From: Thecamonas trahens ATCC 50062
Taxonomy: Eukaryota; Apusozoa; Apusomonadida; Apusomonadidae
Assembly (NCBI RefSeq): GCF_000142905.1
Contig: NW_013657660.1
Coordinates: forward strand, 61,571-125,570
DNA length: 64,000 bases
Direction: 5' to 3'
Shown here: in pieces, positions 42,703 to 54,567 of the stretch
How positions within the stretch are numbered: position 1 is the first letter of the stretch
Layout: every line of letters begins with the position of its first letter
The notes under the pieces: generated by a model
What the model saw: only the letters and a program-made list of their open reading frames with translations
Told to the model about the DNA's origin: nothing
Database searches by the model: none
Made by a program: the position numbers and the translations under genes

Positions 42703-45700
42703 ATGTCTGTAGAGCGGAGGCTACGGGGCCTCCTTGCCTCGCTTGCCACTATCCCCACCCCCGACCGGTCTCCTGCCTCCCTCTCCGAGCTCAACACCCT
42801 TATCACTCCCTTGCTCCTGGTCGCGCCCTCGTCTATCTCCCTCCCCCTGCCGCCCACGGGAGAGACACTGACGGCAACGGCTGCGGCGGGCAACCCGCAT
42901 TCGGCTGCTGCAAACACCACTCAGGAGAAGGTCGGTGCTCTGGATGGCTTGCCTGCTGCTCGTGCTGCTCGTGCTGCTCGTGGTCCAGGTGCAGGCGGTG
43001 GAGGTAGCACGGCTGCTGCTGCTGCTGCGGCGGCGGCGGCGGCTGCTGCTGCTGCTGCCACCCATGCACTGAGGCCGAGCATTGCGTTGGATGTCTTTGT
43101 CGAGGCTGCAGGGCTGTACATCGCCTTTGGTGAGTATGCGCATGCTCAGTCATGCCTCCTCACCTACTTTCAGTCGGATCCGCCCACCAACAAGTTTCTG
43201 GCCAAGGCACACTTTCTCCAGGGCGAGCTGCTGGTTGTTCCGGCGGTGGATGAGCCCATCCATGGCGAGCGCCTTTCGCTCACCGTTTTATCGGGCCTCG
43301 CTTCGGTCGTCAAGGGCTTTGACCTTGGCCTCACCTCGCCCCGCTACCACTTTCTCCTCTACAACGGCTCGGTCTACTGGTGGCGACTCGCCCGCCCGCT
43401 TGTGGTCCCGGGCTTCCGCCACCTGCTCCTCCCCTCCGCCGCACACATCGTCGAGGGCCTCGACGCTGTTGACGAGCCCGATCTCGCCTGGCGCGCCCGC
43501 CTCATGCACCTCCTCGCCCTCTGCCACGAGGACAACAACGACCGCGCCGCCGCCCTGCACACCCTCTCGCGCGCCGCCGCTCTCGCCGACAAGGCCGCCG
43601 CCACTGAGCGCGCCGCCATTCTCTCCAAGTCTGGCTCGCCGCCGTCGACTCCGTCGCTCGCCCGCTCGTCGTCAGCCCGCGGCCAACGCACAGGGCGGGC
43701 TGCCCGGGCCGCCACCCCACCCAAGCGTGCTGCGACCAAGCACGGCCGCCAAGATTCACCGTCGGCCACCGTCCCAGACACTCCGGTTCTCGAGCTCTGC
43801 AGGCTCATTTACCGCACCCAGATCGAGCTCTCGCCGCCGTCGGCCGCTGCCAACCTGGAAAAGTCTGCTACTTCCTCGGCCGCTTCGTCATGGCTCACGG
43901 CCTCGCCGTCGACACCCGCCGTCCTCAAGGCCCTCGCCCGCGTCGAGCTCGTCATGTCCTCGCCCGAGCCGCGCGCCAGCCTCAAGCTCCTCCACGAAGC
44001 GTTTTCTCTCCTGGTAGGCGCGCCCATTCCGCCGCCCGCCGCACCGACCTCCGAGTGGCCGACCGTCCCGTCCTCGCTCTCGTTCCCTGGCCAGGTACTC
44101 CTCGGCGAAGTTGGTCTCCTCGCCGTCTTCTACGGCGACCTGCACGTCGGCCGTGTCGCCGCCGCCGCCGCCCACCAGTCGCGCAACCTCGGCGCCCGTA
44201 TCCAATCCGAGTACTCGCTCGCCATGCTTCGTGTCGCCGACATGGGCCCGGCTCAGTTTGCCTTTTCCAAGGACATGGTTGAGACCCGCGTCGAGTCACT
44301 TCGCATGCTCGAGCAGGCGCTGCACTCGGCTACCCGCCTCGGCAACGCAGGCATCATCGAGGCCGGCGCGGTCTGCATCTGGAACCTTGTGCTGCCGCTC
44401 CTGCAACCGAACCTTCGCCACCTCGCTCATCGCCCCATGCACCTCGCCGCCACCGCTCTCGCGCGCATCTCCTCGCCGCTTCGCACCCTCATGTCTGACC
44501 TTCACACGGAGCTTGCACACTGTGAGATTGCCGACGACATGCTCTCCAAGGCCGCCAAGCACGTCGCCAAAGGCCTGGCCGCAGACCTCGTCGACCGACA
44601 TGCTTCGCGCATCCTCAACCCGCTGGCCCACAAGCTCCGCCTCCGCACCAACATCTACGATAAGGTCTCGTCGCCGCTCGACGAAGCCACCCTCCTCCAT
44701 GAGCAGGCGCTTCTCACCCGCGACCCCACCCTCGCCTCCAACATCCTCCTCTCGGCCATGCAGTGCCTCTCCGACTTTCGGCCCGACCACGACTCGCCTG
44801 ACCTCCACCACACCCTAGCGCTCTGGGGCAATCTCGCAAAGACCGCCCGCGCCTCGCACCTCCATCAGGCCGCCTATGACGCCGCCAAAGCTTACCTCAA
44901 GCTCGCCGGGGAGGTCTCCTCGGCTGCGCTCGCCCGCCACGTGGCCCTCCTTCCTGAGCCGGTCACCGCCGCAGACCTTGCTCTCCCACTTGCCTCGCGC
45001 ACCGCTGCGGCCCCGAGCCGCGACGCTGCACCGTCGCCGGCCTCGCCGTCGCGCTCATCGGCCCGCGCTGCTGCGGCCCTCCGCTCGGCTTCGGACGATG
45101 CCCTCCACGATTCGTCGTCACACCTCCCGATCCCGGTGAGACTCACCGCGTCAGCAACCGAGCTCGACGCCGCGTTGGCGCCTGTCCTGGTCCCGGCGCC
45201 CGAGCTCTCGCTCGCCACCTCACTCGCCACGCCGCCTCCGGCGCGCCCTGGCTCGTCGGGCCGGACACCGCAGGCTCCGAGCCAGACCGCATCGCCGGCC
45301 CGCGCCAGCTCCAAGCAGTCGGCCTCGTCCGCTGCCAGCCACTCGCCGCCTTCGGCACTGATGCCTGCGGCGAGCGTGGTCGGGCCAGCACCGCGCCCGC
45401 CGGTAACCCCAGTCGCCCGCCCGGTTACCCTTCAGGAGGAGGACGCGCTCCGCCAGCGCGCCGCCGTCTATTGCATCCTGGTCGAGGCTGCCATCGCCCT
45501 GCTAGAGGCTTCCTTCCGAGTCACCGCCCGCGACATTCTCGCCCTCGAGGTCTCGCCTGGCGACTCGCCGTCGGCCAAGCCAGTCCTCACCGGTATTGCG
45601 TCGCGAACTGCGTCGGTCCTCGCCTCGGCCGACCTCACCCAGCTCGCCCGGCTTGTCACCTTCCGCGACGAGATTGTTGCTTCGCTCACCTTTGCCACCC

Positions 45701-48700
45701 ACATCGGCATTGTGCTCGGCGACCCGGTTGTAGCCTCGAATGCCGCCATCTACCTCTGGAACCACTTTCTCCCGATTTTTGACGCCGCTGCCAAGCTCTT
45801 TTCCCGCGCCGAGTCCATCGCCCGCGACTCGCCGCCGCCGCCGCTCGAAGCCCGCCGCATGCTCGCCTCGGTCCTCGACCCGGTCCTCGCCCTCCTCGCC
45901 AAGGACGTGCCCTACTGGGGTGGGCCGGACTCAGACCCGCCCCCGCGCCTCCCTTCACTCGCTGGCATCATGGACCCGTTTTCGAGCGCGTCGTCGGTGC
46001 TGTCGAGCCAGCCACAGGCCAGCACACCTCACCCTACAAGCGCCACTCACTCGTCGTCCTCGCTCGACCAGCCGCCGGCGGCCGACACCCTCGGATATTC
46101 GGTCCGTGGCCTTGACCTGCTGCCTTTCCTGGCGGGCTCGACAAACACACCGCCGCAGGCTGTCGGCCTTCTCTTTGCGCAGCTGCACGTCCTCGTCCGC
46201 CCGCTCTACGTGGCCTACGCCGGGCTCGGCGTCATGACCCTCCCGTCGTCGCCGCTTGCCCGGCGCATTGCGTCGCGACCCTGGCTCCGCGCGCCCGAGC
46301 CGCGACTCTTCCACGACATCTCCAACGCTCTCGCCCATGCGCTCTTTGCCTCGGTCGGTCTTGCTGCTGCGCCGCTCGCCGACGCTCTGCCCGTCTCTCT
46401 CGCCACCTCGCTCTCTGCATTTCTTCCCGCATCCAAGACGTACGTGGACGTGGCGCGGACTCTCCTCCGCGCAAACATGCCTGTTGCCGCTGTCGAGGAC
46501 GCGCAAACATTGCTCTCTTCGCTCGTTGTTGCTCGCCGGCTAGCAAGCTCCAACGAGCCGCTTGTCGACGCTCGAGCACCCAACAGTCACCCGTTGCTCC
46601 CGGTCATCGCCGCCGTCGAGACACTCAACTACCCATCGTCGGTCGACGAGCATGCCTCGGTCCTCCGCTCGGCGCTCACGGCGCTCCACGAGGTCTCGCT
46701 CCTCGGTGGCGCCTCGGGCCCGCCCGGCCTCGACACGTCGGCAGCAAGCATCGCGCCATCACCCAGTGGCGGGCGGCCCAAGTCGCGGGCAGCGAGCTCG
46801 CCTAGTCCTGGTCCGCCGCGCGGCCCCGCACCGCTCCCGCCGCCCGCGCTGGTGGGTCAGCTCTACGTCCGCGCCGCCCGTGCCGCTCTTGACCTCACAG
46901 CCTATCCGATTTCCCTCCTTGCTGCCCGGCGTGGCCTGGTGCTTCTGCTGGGCAGCGACGGCGCACCGGCGCTCGTCGCGCTCGCCCATATGGTCATGGG
47001 CGAGGCCACGCTTGGCCTCATCTCACCACGCCATCGGCTGTCGCGGCAGAATCGGGCGCGGACCTTTGCGCTCGAGCAGTTTGTGGCCGCTGCGAGGCTC
47101 GGCAAGGCCCACGCCAACCTTGACACGGTCCTCACCGCCGCCACACACTTTTGGAACCTTGTGCCGGCCTTTGTCACCTCGCTCTCGCTTGTCCGGGTCC
47201 TTCTCCCGCAGCTTCAGGAGGTCATCAACTCGCTCCTTGCCTTTGACCGCAGCATCGCGTCGTTGCAGCTAGTTGTCTCACTCTTTCGCCTCTCGTTTGA
47301 GTGCTACGCCCGGCTCGGGATGTGGGACGACGGACTCTCGGCCGTCGCCGTCTACCTCTCAACTGTCTCGGTCAAGTTCCACGACCTCATCTGGCGCGAG
47401 CGCATTCTTTTCAAGTCCAAGTCTGGCAAGGACTTGCGGCCAGAACTCTCCAAGATCATCGACCTCGATCCAACCATTCAGGCCCAGATCTGGCTGACCC
47501 TCGCGCGGGCGGCCTCGCAGCCTGCCGCCCGCATGGCCGCTTACCACAAGGCCATTGAGGTCTTTGAGCGAGAGCCGTGGCGCAAGGTCGACATCTTGGT
47601 CGAGTTTGCTCAGTTTCTGTACGAGACGCACGCGGACGGCCTCGATATCACTGACGTGCTGGAGGAGGCGGCCGACCTCTTGCTCGACTTGGTCTCTGAC
47701 GAGCAGCGTGCGCGACGCAACTCGGTGGCAGAGCTGCATCTGTTCCGACTCGGCTCGAGTGGCGCCAAGTCCGAGAGCCAGCAAGCCCGCGTTCCACCCA
47801 AGCTCTCGGCCTCGCAGCTCGAGATCCTCGGCCGCATCCACACTATGCTCCACATTGTGAGCACCGATGCCGCCGCCGCTGTCGACTTTGCGCTCATGGC
47901 GCAGCACTTTTTCGAGCAGCTCTATGCCGCCGCCGCCGACCACGCCCGCGCGCTCCTCGAGGCCCTCGTTGCCGCCTACCCGCAGCTTGCCCCATCCGAC
48001 TCGGCCGACCGCGTCGAGGCTGCCGAGTCGGAGCCGCCCAAGGAAAAGGCAAAGGCCAAGTCAAAGGACAAGGACAAGGAGCGCGAAAAGACAAAGGCAA
48101 AGGCTCGCAACTCCCGCCGTGCTGCCCTCGAAGCCACGGCGTCGACCTCGTCGTTTGCGCCCGACGCCACTGCAGCCGCAGCCGCTTCGGAAGCCTACGA
48201 CGCACTTTGCACAGCGCTCGACAAGTTTGGACTTCCCGACTCGGTCTACGGTTGGCTCACCGCGCCGCTCGCCAGTGAGTTTGCAGATGCGCTCACTGCC
48301 GCCGCCGCGGTCCTCGCTGACGTGGGCTCTGCCCCCGGGGGTGCGAGCGGCCTGGCTGCCGGCGACTCGCTCGTCTCGCTCGACGAGGCCGCCACCGCTG
48401 CCGACGGCAACAGCGCCGCCTCGCCAGCAGACGCCTCCGCGCACGCTGCGCTGCCTATTGCTGCGCCGCAGCTGACGTTGTACTACATCAACGCGCTCAT
48501 CGAGTTTCTGGAGCAGGCTGGATACTCGTTCCACGTGCTCCCGCTCATCCATCTCGTCCACCTCCTCGGCTCTGTTGCTGGCGAGTCGCGGGCGTACCTG
48601 CAGTGGAACCGCCAGCGGCTTGCCAAGCAGCTGGAGACGCTCAATCTCGCAGACCTTGCCGCCGATCTCCGGATCCGGCCGGTGCAGCTCGCACTCGACA

Positions 48701-51700
48701 ACGCAGTCAAGATGGAGCACGCCGACGTCATCCACCAGGAGCGCGAGCTCCGCAAGTTTGCCGAGACCCGCCCATTGCACTCGGTCCTCAAGTCGTCGAG
48801 CCGCAAGACGGGAGACGTCGTCAGCGCTAGCACAAACCGCACGCTCCTTGAGCTCGAGCCGGTCACGCCGATGCGGTCGGTGTGGGTGCTCAAGGGCGAC
48901 TCGCTTGCCAGCGATGGTGCGTACGACCTTGCGGTCCCGCTCTACAACGCTGCCCTCGATCACGCTCGCGCCTTTGGGGACGAGCTTGTGCTTGGGCTCG
49001 CCTACAATGGGCTTGCCCGCGTTGCCCTCGCCCGTGCCCGCATCCTCGGCACCTGCGGCTCGGGCCCAAACGCCCGGACCCAGCTCAAGACTGCCGACAA
49101 GGAAGACGGCGTCGCCTCCGACTTTATCGACCAGGGTATCGAGTACGCGATGCTTGCTCGCGGCACGGCTGGTACAGCCAAGTTCTGGCTGGACAACTCG
49201 ACGCTGCTGGCAGACTTGCTATGCGAGGCCGCCCCGTCGCCGCGGTTTGCCGAAGCGCTCGCCATTCTCGGCGAGACCGTCGACATCCTCACCGAGGCCT
49301 CACGGGGCGTCCAAGCCGGAAAGGCCCTCCTTGACACCGCCATTGCGCTTGTCCGCCGGCACGAGGGCAGAGTCCACCTCGCCGCTGCGCTCACTGCCGA
49401 CTCGGGCTCGCCAGACCCGGCCCGGCTCGATGCTGCACTTGCCGCCTTTGACGACGCAGTTGTCCTGCTCAAGGCGCTCGGCGGTGCGCATGCGCTCCTC
49501 GCACACACGCTTGTCGAGTATGCGCAGGTGCTGCAGCTCAAGTCGGGGACGAGCCTTGGCCAGTTTGAGGCCGTTGGCAAGGTGCTGGAGGAGGCCGAGG
49601 CTCAGGCAGCGGCGTGGTACGCCGCGGTCTCGGTCCAGGCCAGCGGTCCGCTCGCGGTCCGGGTCTCGCTCCCGGCCGCCCGCGCGCTGGCCGAGCTCAA
49701 GCTCGCTCTCGGCAAGACGCTCGTGTCCATTGTCGGCCTTCGCCCATCGCCCGAAGACGCGTACGCCGACTTTCCGACGGTGGTCGCAAAGTACTTGCTT
49801 GAGACGATGGAGCTCGAGACGCCCGAGCAGATCCTGCCGGCCCAGGAGCGGGCACTCATCCACATGTCGTCGGCATACAACCTGGCGCCGGTCCCGGGCC
49901 TCGCCTCGCGCGCTGCTCTCTGCCTCGGTCGCACCCTACTTGACATTGCTGTCCGCCGCGGCTACCTCATCCTTCAGTGGGGCGAGCCCGAGTCGGACGA
50001 CGACGACGAGTCGGATCTCGACCGCTCGAGCTCGAACTCGTCAGCTGACGAGAGCGAAGAGCAGTCTGATGACGGCGACGGCGACGGCGACGACGACGAT
50101 GCTGATGACGACGAAGATGACGACAACGACGACGAAGGCGACGAAGGCGACGATGGCGACGACGACGACAATGACGACGACGATGACGACGATCCTGTCG
50201 ACAGCAATGGCCGCCGCGTGGTACGTAAGATGGACGCGTCGATTCGTGTCCTCGCTCGCGAGCAGGAACACCTGTACCTGGTCGACCAGGCCGCTCAGTA
50301 CCTCAAGCTTGCCGTGGTGGGCGCGCTGGCGGCGGAAGCATGGGAGGTTGCGCGCGAGGCGTGCCTCCACCTTGTGCATCTGCATGGCGTGCTTGATCCG
50401 GAGGCGTGTGCCCTGTTTTGCCTCCTCGCGCAGTGCGTCGAGGTGCGGATGCAGGCCGAAGAGCTTGTAGTGGCAGCTGCCGACGTCCGCGACCCGAACG
50501 CGATGCTGCTGCGGCAGCGGCAGGAACAGCGGAAGCACTCGCTGATCGGCACTGTTCCGCCGCTGGCCGAGCACGATGCAGTCGCGGCCGCACTTGGGCG
50601 GCAGAGCGAGTCGTGGCGGGCGCTAGAGCTCTCGGTCGAGAACCTTGATTTGTTTGGGCCGCCGGCCAATGCTCTGGCGCGGATGCTAGAGCCGCTCGGC
50701 AACAGCTTGCTCGTTGTGGCGCATGTCGGCTCGCTCGACGGCGTTTGGCTGTACTCGGTGGTCGCCGCCGCCGGCGGCGGCTCGCGGGCGAGGGTGGTGC
50801 GGAGCAAGCGGAGCGGCGCGCAGCTGTTGGCGGCCGAAAAGGCATGTGCCGCGCTCGACTTACATCTGCGGCGTGGCCTTCTCAAGGAAGACAACGAGTT
50901 CCACCTGGCTACGCCCGGTCCGGCTCAGAGCGAGGCAGCGGCCGCGCCCGAGCCGGTAGCCAAGTCCTCGGGTGCATCGGGCTCGGCGCGGGGCTCGGGC
51001 TCCTCGCGAAGCCGTCGGTCGCGGACAAGCGCACCCAGTGCGGCAGCGGACAAGGGCGAGAAAGCGCCTGCCGCTGCAGTTGTGGACCCGATCAAGGTTG
51101 TGCGGGCGATGGCAAGCGGCCGGGTAAGCAACCCGCAGGCGTCCGCCGACGAAAAGGCGTGGAGCGAGCTGCTTGACGCGCTCAACGCGTGGTCACTGGA
51201 GAGCGGTCTTGTGGCTGCCGTCCACGAGGCGTGCGTCCATCGGACGTGTTCGACGTTTGAGAGCGTGGTAGTGTTGGCGCCCGAGGCGCTGTCGATGCTG
51301 CCATGGGAGGCGTTGGCGGTGTTTAGCGCGCTCCCGCTCCTCTGCGACGAGGTGGCGGCACTCGGTACCGTCGGCGTTGCACGCGAGTTCTCGGTCGGGC
51401 TCTTGCTCGCGGCGCTGAGGTCGCCGATCCTCGGCGCAGAGGTCGAGACCAGCGCCGGAGCTGGGCTAACGACAGGATCATCAGGATCGCGGCGGAGCGG
51501 CAGTGTGGCGGGCGGGCCGCGAGGGAGTGTCGACAAAAACTCGGTGACGTATGTTGTCGACCCACTCAACGAGCACCACGTACACGAGGCCTTGCTGCCC
51601 GCTGCCGCGCGTGACTCGAGTCCGCCAGCAGTACCGGCGGCGACGCCCAAGTCGGCCGTGCCGCCGCGGCTGGCCGGGATGCGGGCAGCGTCACGGGCTG

Positions 51701-52352
51701 TGTCGCGGGCGGGCGAGAGCGGCAGCAGCGGCGGGTGGACTGACGTGGCGATGACAGTCATGTGCGACGGCTGGCGCGAGGCTTTGGCGAGCCACGGGCA
51801 GACGACGCGGGCGTGGTCCGGCGTCCTCGGCGATGAAGCCGGTGTCGGCGTCGAGCAGTGGCAGAGACTGCTGGTGCAACACGCCGATGGCGCGTTTGTC
51901 TACTCGGGCCTTGGCAGTATGTTCTCGTACCTACCGCTGTCGGCAGTGCTCTCACTCAACCTCTCATCGCTCCATGCGGCCATCCTGCTCGACCAGGTCC
52001 GAACCGAAGAGTCGCTTCTCCGCGAGCGGCAGGCGCTGCTGCGGACAGCAAAGGCAGCTGAGCGGCGCGCTCTCAAGTCGCCGTACCTCGCTGCACTCGC
52101 ACTGCGCATCACCGGCATCTCGTGCGTTGTCACCAACGCGCGGAGCACGGCGTACCCGCCAACCACGCTCTCCTCGTCTCGCTCCTCCGCTCGCTACCAT
52201 CGCGTCCGCTCGCCCGGGTCCTTGCCGACTTTCGCGCCCTCGCCCGCAGCGGGGCCAAGGCCGGCACCCCCAACGAGGATCCCCGGAGCTGGAAGGCGGC
52301 GCTGCTCCACAGCGCTGTGGTGTATGGCTGGGCCGGCTGGGGCTGGAAGTGA
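42703..52352 (+). CDS. CFAP46: cilia- and flagella-associated protein 46 (central apparatus C1d)
   Basis: About 3,216 residues. CFAP46 is a scaffold of the C1d projection of the axoneme central pair, with CFAP54, CFAP74 and CFAP221. The body is a long helical-repeat (TPR-like) array with recurring Trp-Asn motifs (VCIWNLVLPLL, IYLWNHFLPIF, THFWNLVPAFV). The C-terminal part (about residue 2830 on) is a CHAT/separase-like fold typical of CFAP46: VVVLAPEALSMLPWEALAVF, TYVVDPLNEHHVHE, GAFVYSGLGSMFSYLPL, AAILLDQ, ALALRITGISCVVTNA. One base seems missing in the C run at 52155-52157. Restoring it continues PANHALLVSLLRSLPS to VVYGWAGWGWK and the stop at 52352; the uncorrected frame runs on to 52422 as unrelated sequence. 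Low-complexity inserts include poly-Ala (about residue 110) and an Asp-rich run (about 2446-2500). Confidence 0.85.
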
Positions 52353-52680
52353 TGACAGAGAAAGCAACAAGCCATTGTGTACCCACGACTTGTTATGCAA
52401 GCCCATCATGCGATGGACATAAAGCGCGCATCATGCTCCAATCCGGGAAGGTGATGCCCGGGCAGAGTGCTGGCAAGGCTGGCGTGGCTCGACGTGTCAC
52501 TCGCCCAATCGATCCCGGGCGACCTTCTCCCCCCCCTCCCCACCCCCTTCCTTCTCCAGACCCTCCGCCTCCCTCCCCTCACTGCACCAACCAGGCTACC
52601 ACCCACTTCCACCCCCTCCACCCCGCACAAGCCTCATCTCCAGCCACTCCACCCCCACCCCCCAACCCCCACCCCCCACC
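52353..52680. promoter_or_regulatory. intergenic interval upstream of the alpha-kinase
   Basis: These 328 bases contain the CFAP46 3' end and a pyrimidine-rich C tract (about 52530-52680) that runs up to the alpha-kinase start codon. No open frame with family character and no RNA gene were seen. Confidence 0.4.
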
Positions 52681-53865
52681 ATGTCGGACTCCGAGTCGCT
52701 GTCGGACGAGGCCTCCGGGCTGTCGTCGTCGTCGTCGCCGTGTGAAGAGGACGAGATGAGCTCGTCAAGCTCGTCGAGCTCATCTGGATCTATGACAGGC
52801 GAGCGGATTGGACTGGTGGACAAGACAGGAACACCCGTGGGACCGCCCGAGGGCTCGCCGGAGAAGGCCATGGCGTACCTCTACTACACCGAGAGCTCGC
52901 AGTGGCACTCGCAGGAGATGGAGGTCATTGTCTCGTCGCGGCCGTTCCAGAAGGGCGGCATGCGGCAGGCGTTCAAGATCGTCAACGTCAAGAACGGCGA
53001 CGTGTTTGTGGGAAAGCGGTACTACTCGCACGAGCGGGCATCGGACGAGATGTACTACCAGGACGTGAGTCTGCAGTCGTACTGCCAGCTGTGGGCAACG
53101 TCGTACAACGCAGAGCCCAACATTCCCAAGAAGGTCACTTTTGTCCGTACATGGGTCCTTCGTCTTGTCGAGCGCGATTGCATGCCGCTCTTCTCGTGCG
53201 AGCCGATGCTCTGCGGTCCGTTCCGCAAACAGAACTCGAACACCGGGTGGCTCGACGAGTCGCGCAACACGCCGCAAGCCTTCTCGCACTACACCTACGA
53301 GCGCTCGGGTCGCAAGCTGGTCATCGTCGACATCCAGGGCGTCGAGGACTACTACACCGATCCGCAGATCCACACCGTCGACGGCAACGACTTTGGGAAG
53401 GGCAACTTTGGCACCGAGGGCATCGACAACTTTGTCGAGACTCACAAGTGCAACGCCATTTGCCGCGGTCTCGGCCTCCCGGTCTTTGGCGCCCGTGACA
53501 TCAACGTCGGCACCCAGATGGCGTGGTCGGCCCGGCCAGAAATCCTGCCAGTCGCCCTCTCGTCTTCGATCTCCCAGGCCGGCCTGGCTCTCCTCGAGGC
53601 GACCACCAACGACGAGAGTGGCGCCGGGCCATCCGAGTCGCCGCAGGCTGTCGGCCGCCCCAGCTCCGCCATTCGCGAGCGCTCACGCTCCCGCGAGCGG
53701 GACCCCGATCCGCACGCCCAGCCCATGGTCTACGTCCGTGACGCCAAGCGCAAGACCGGCAAGTACCATATGCAGGCCGGCCATTTTAACTCGTACCAGA
53801 CGATTCCGCTCACCACTGCTACCGAGCAGGGTCGCACCGCGTGCAAGAGCTGCTGCGATTCATAG
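52681..53865 (+). CDS. alpha-kinase (eEF2 kinase/MHCK family)
   Basis: 394 residues. This is an atypical serine/threonine kinase. After a serine/acidic N-terminal tail (about 40 residues), the kinase domain covers about residues 70-275. It shows the Gly-rich GGMRQAFKI, the ATP-lysine strand VFVGKRYY, FRKQNSNTGWLDE, TPQAFSHYTYERSG, the catalytic VIVDIQGVEDYYTDPQIHT, and GNFGTEGIDNFVETHKCNAICRGLGLP with the zinc-binding His/Cys residues. The block from TPQAFSHYT to YTDPQIHT is very close to eEF2 kinase and Dictyostelium myosin heavy chain kinases. The Sel1 repeats of eEF2K and the WD40 domain of MHCK are both absent. The C-terminal 120 residues are Ser/Arg/Pro-rich, then CKSCCDS. The substrate cannot be told from sequence. 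Confidence 0.92.
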   Translation: MSDSESLSDEASGLSSSSSPCEEDEMSSSSSSSSSGSMTGERIGLVDKTGTPVGPPEGSPEKAMAYLYYTESSQWHSQEMEVIVSSRPFQKGGMRQAFKIVNVKNGDVFVGKRYYSHERASDEMYYQDVSLQSYCQLWATSYNAEPNIPKKVTFVRTWVLRLVERDCMPLFSCEPMLCGPFRKQNSNTGWLDESRNTPQAFSHYTYERSGRKLVIVDIQGVEDYYTDPQIHTVDGNDFGKGNFGTEGIDNFVETHKCNAICRGLGLPVFGARDINVGTQMAWSARPEILPVALSSSISQAGLALLEATTNDESGAGPSESPQAVGRPSSAIRERSRSRERDPDPHAQPMVYVRDAKRKTGKYHMQAGHFNSYQTIPLTTATEQGRTACKSCCDS

Positions 53866-53881
53866 CCAAAAGCAACTTTCA

Positions 53882-54338
53882 ATGCGGTCGTGCCGGCGAG
53901 ACTCGCGTCCACCTGACTCTGCTCTTGCACTGCGTCACAAAGAAAGTATGTTGGTGAGAGAGGCGGGCACGGCTACAGCGCATGACGCCGAGTAGCAGAT
54001 GGGGCATGACATGCTGTGGAAGCAGGAGGCTAGCGGGCTGTTGTCGTCCATGGTGGCGAGGAGGGGGAGGCGAGGGGAGGCTGAGCGTGCGCCTGACTTG
54101 CTTGCGAAAGGCTCGTTTTTCGCCAGAATCAGGATTTTTTCGGCTGAACGGCCGATCCTGGCTGGGCATGAGATTGGGGCGGAGGCGGCAGAGGGAGAGA
54201 AGAGGACTCATGCCTGCTGGCTGATACTGTAGTGTCTCATCCTATCGCCGGACTTGCGCTTGCGCTCGAGCGCGAGGAGTTTGACGACCCGGCCGAGTTT
54301 GAGTTTGAAGAGGAGGAGGAGGAGGACGACGACGGCGC

Positions 54339-54397
<59 letters not shown>

Positions 54398-54473
54398 ATG
54401 ATGTCGATGATGACGACGATGAGGATGACGACGAGGATGTTGACGAGGATGACGATGTGGATGAGGATGAGGA

Positions 54474-54516
<43 letters not shown>

Positions 54517-54527
54517 GAGGATGAGGA

Positions 54528-54567
<40 letters not shown>

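Noticed and set aside
53999-54232. Short open frame upstream of the Asp-rich gene (starts MGHDMLWKQE)
   Set aside because: It lies within the inferred intron, has no domain and ends at the splice acceptor.
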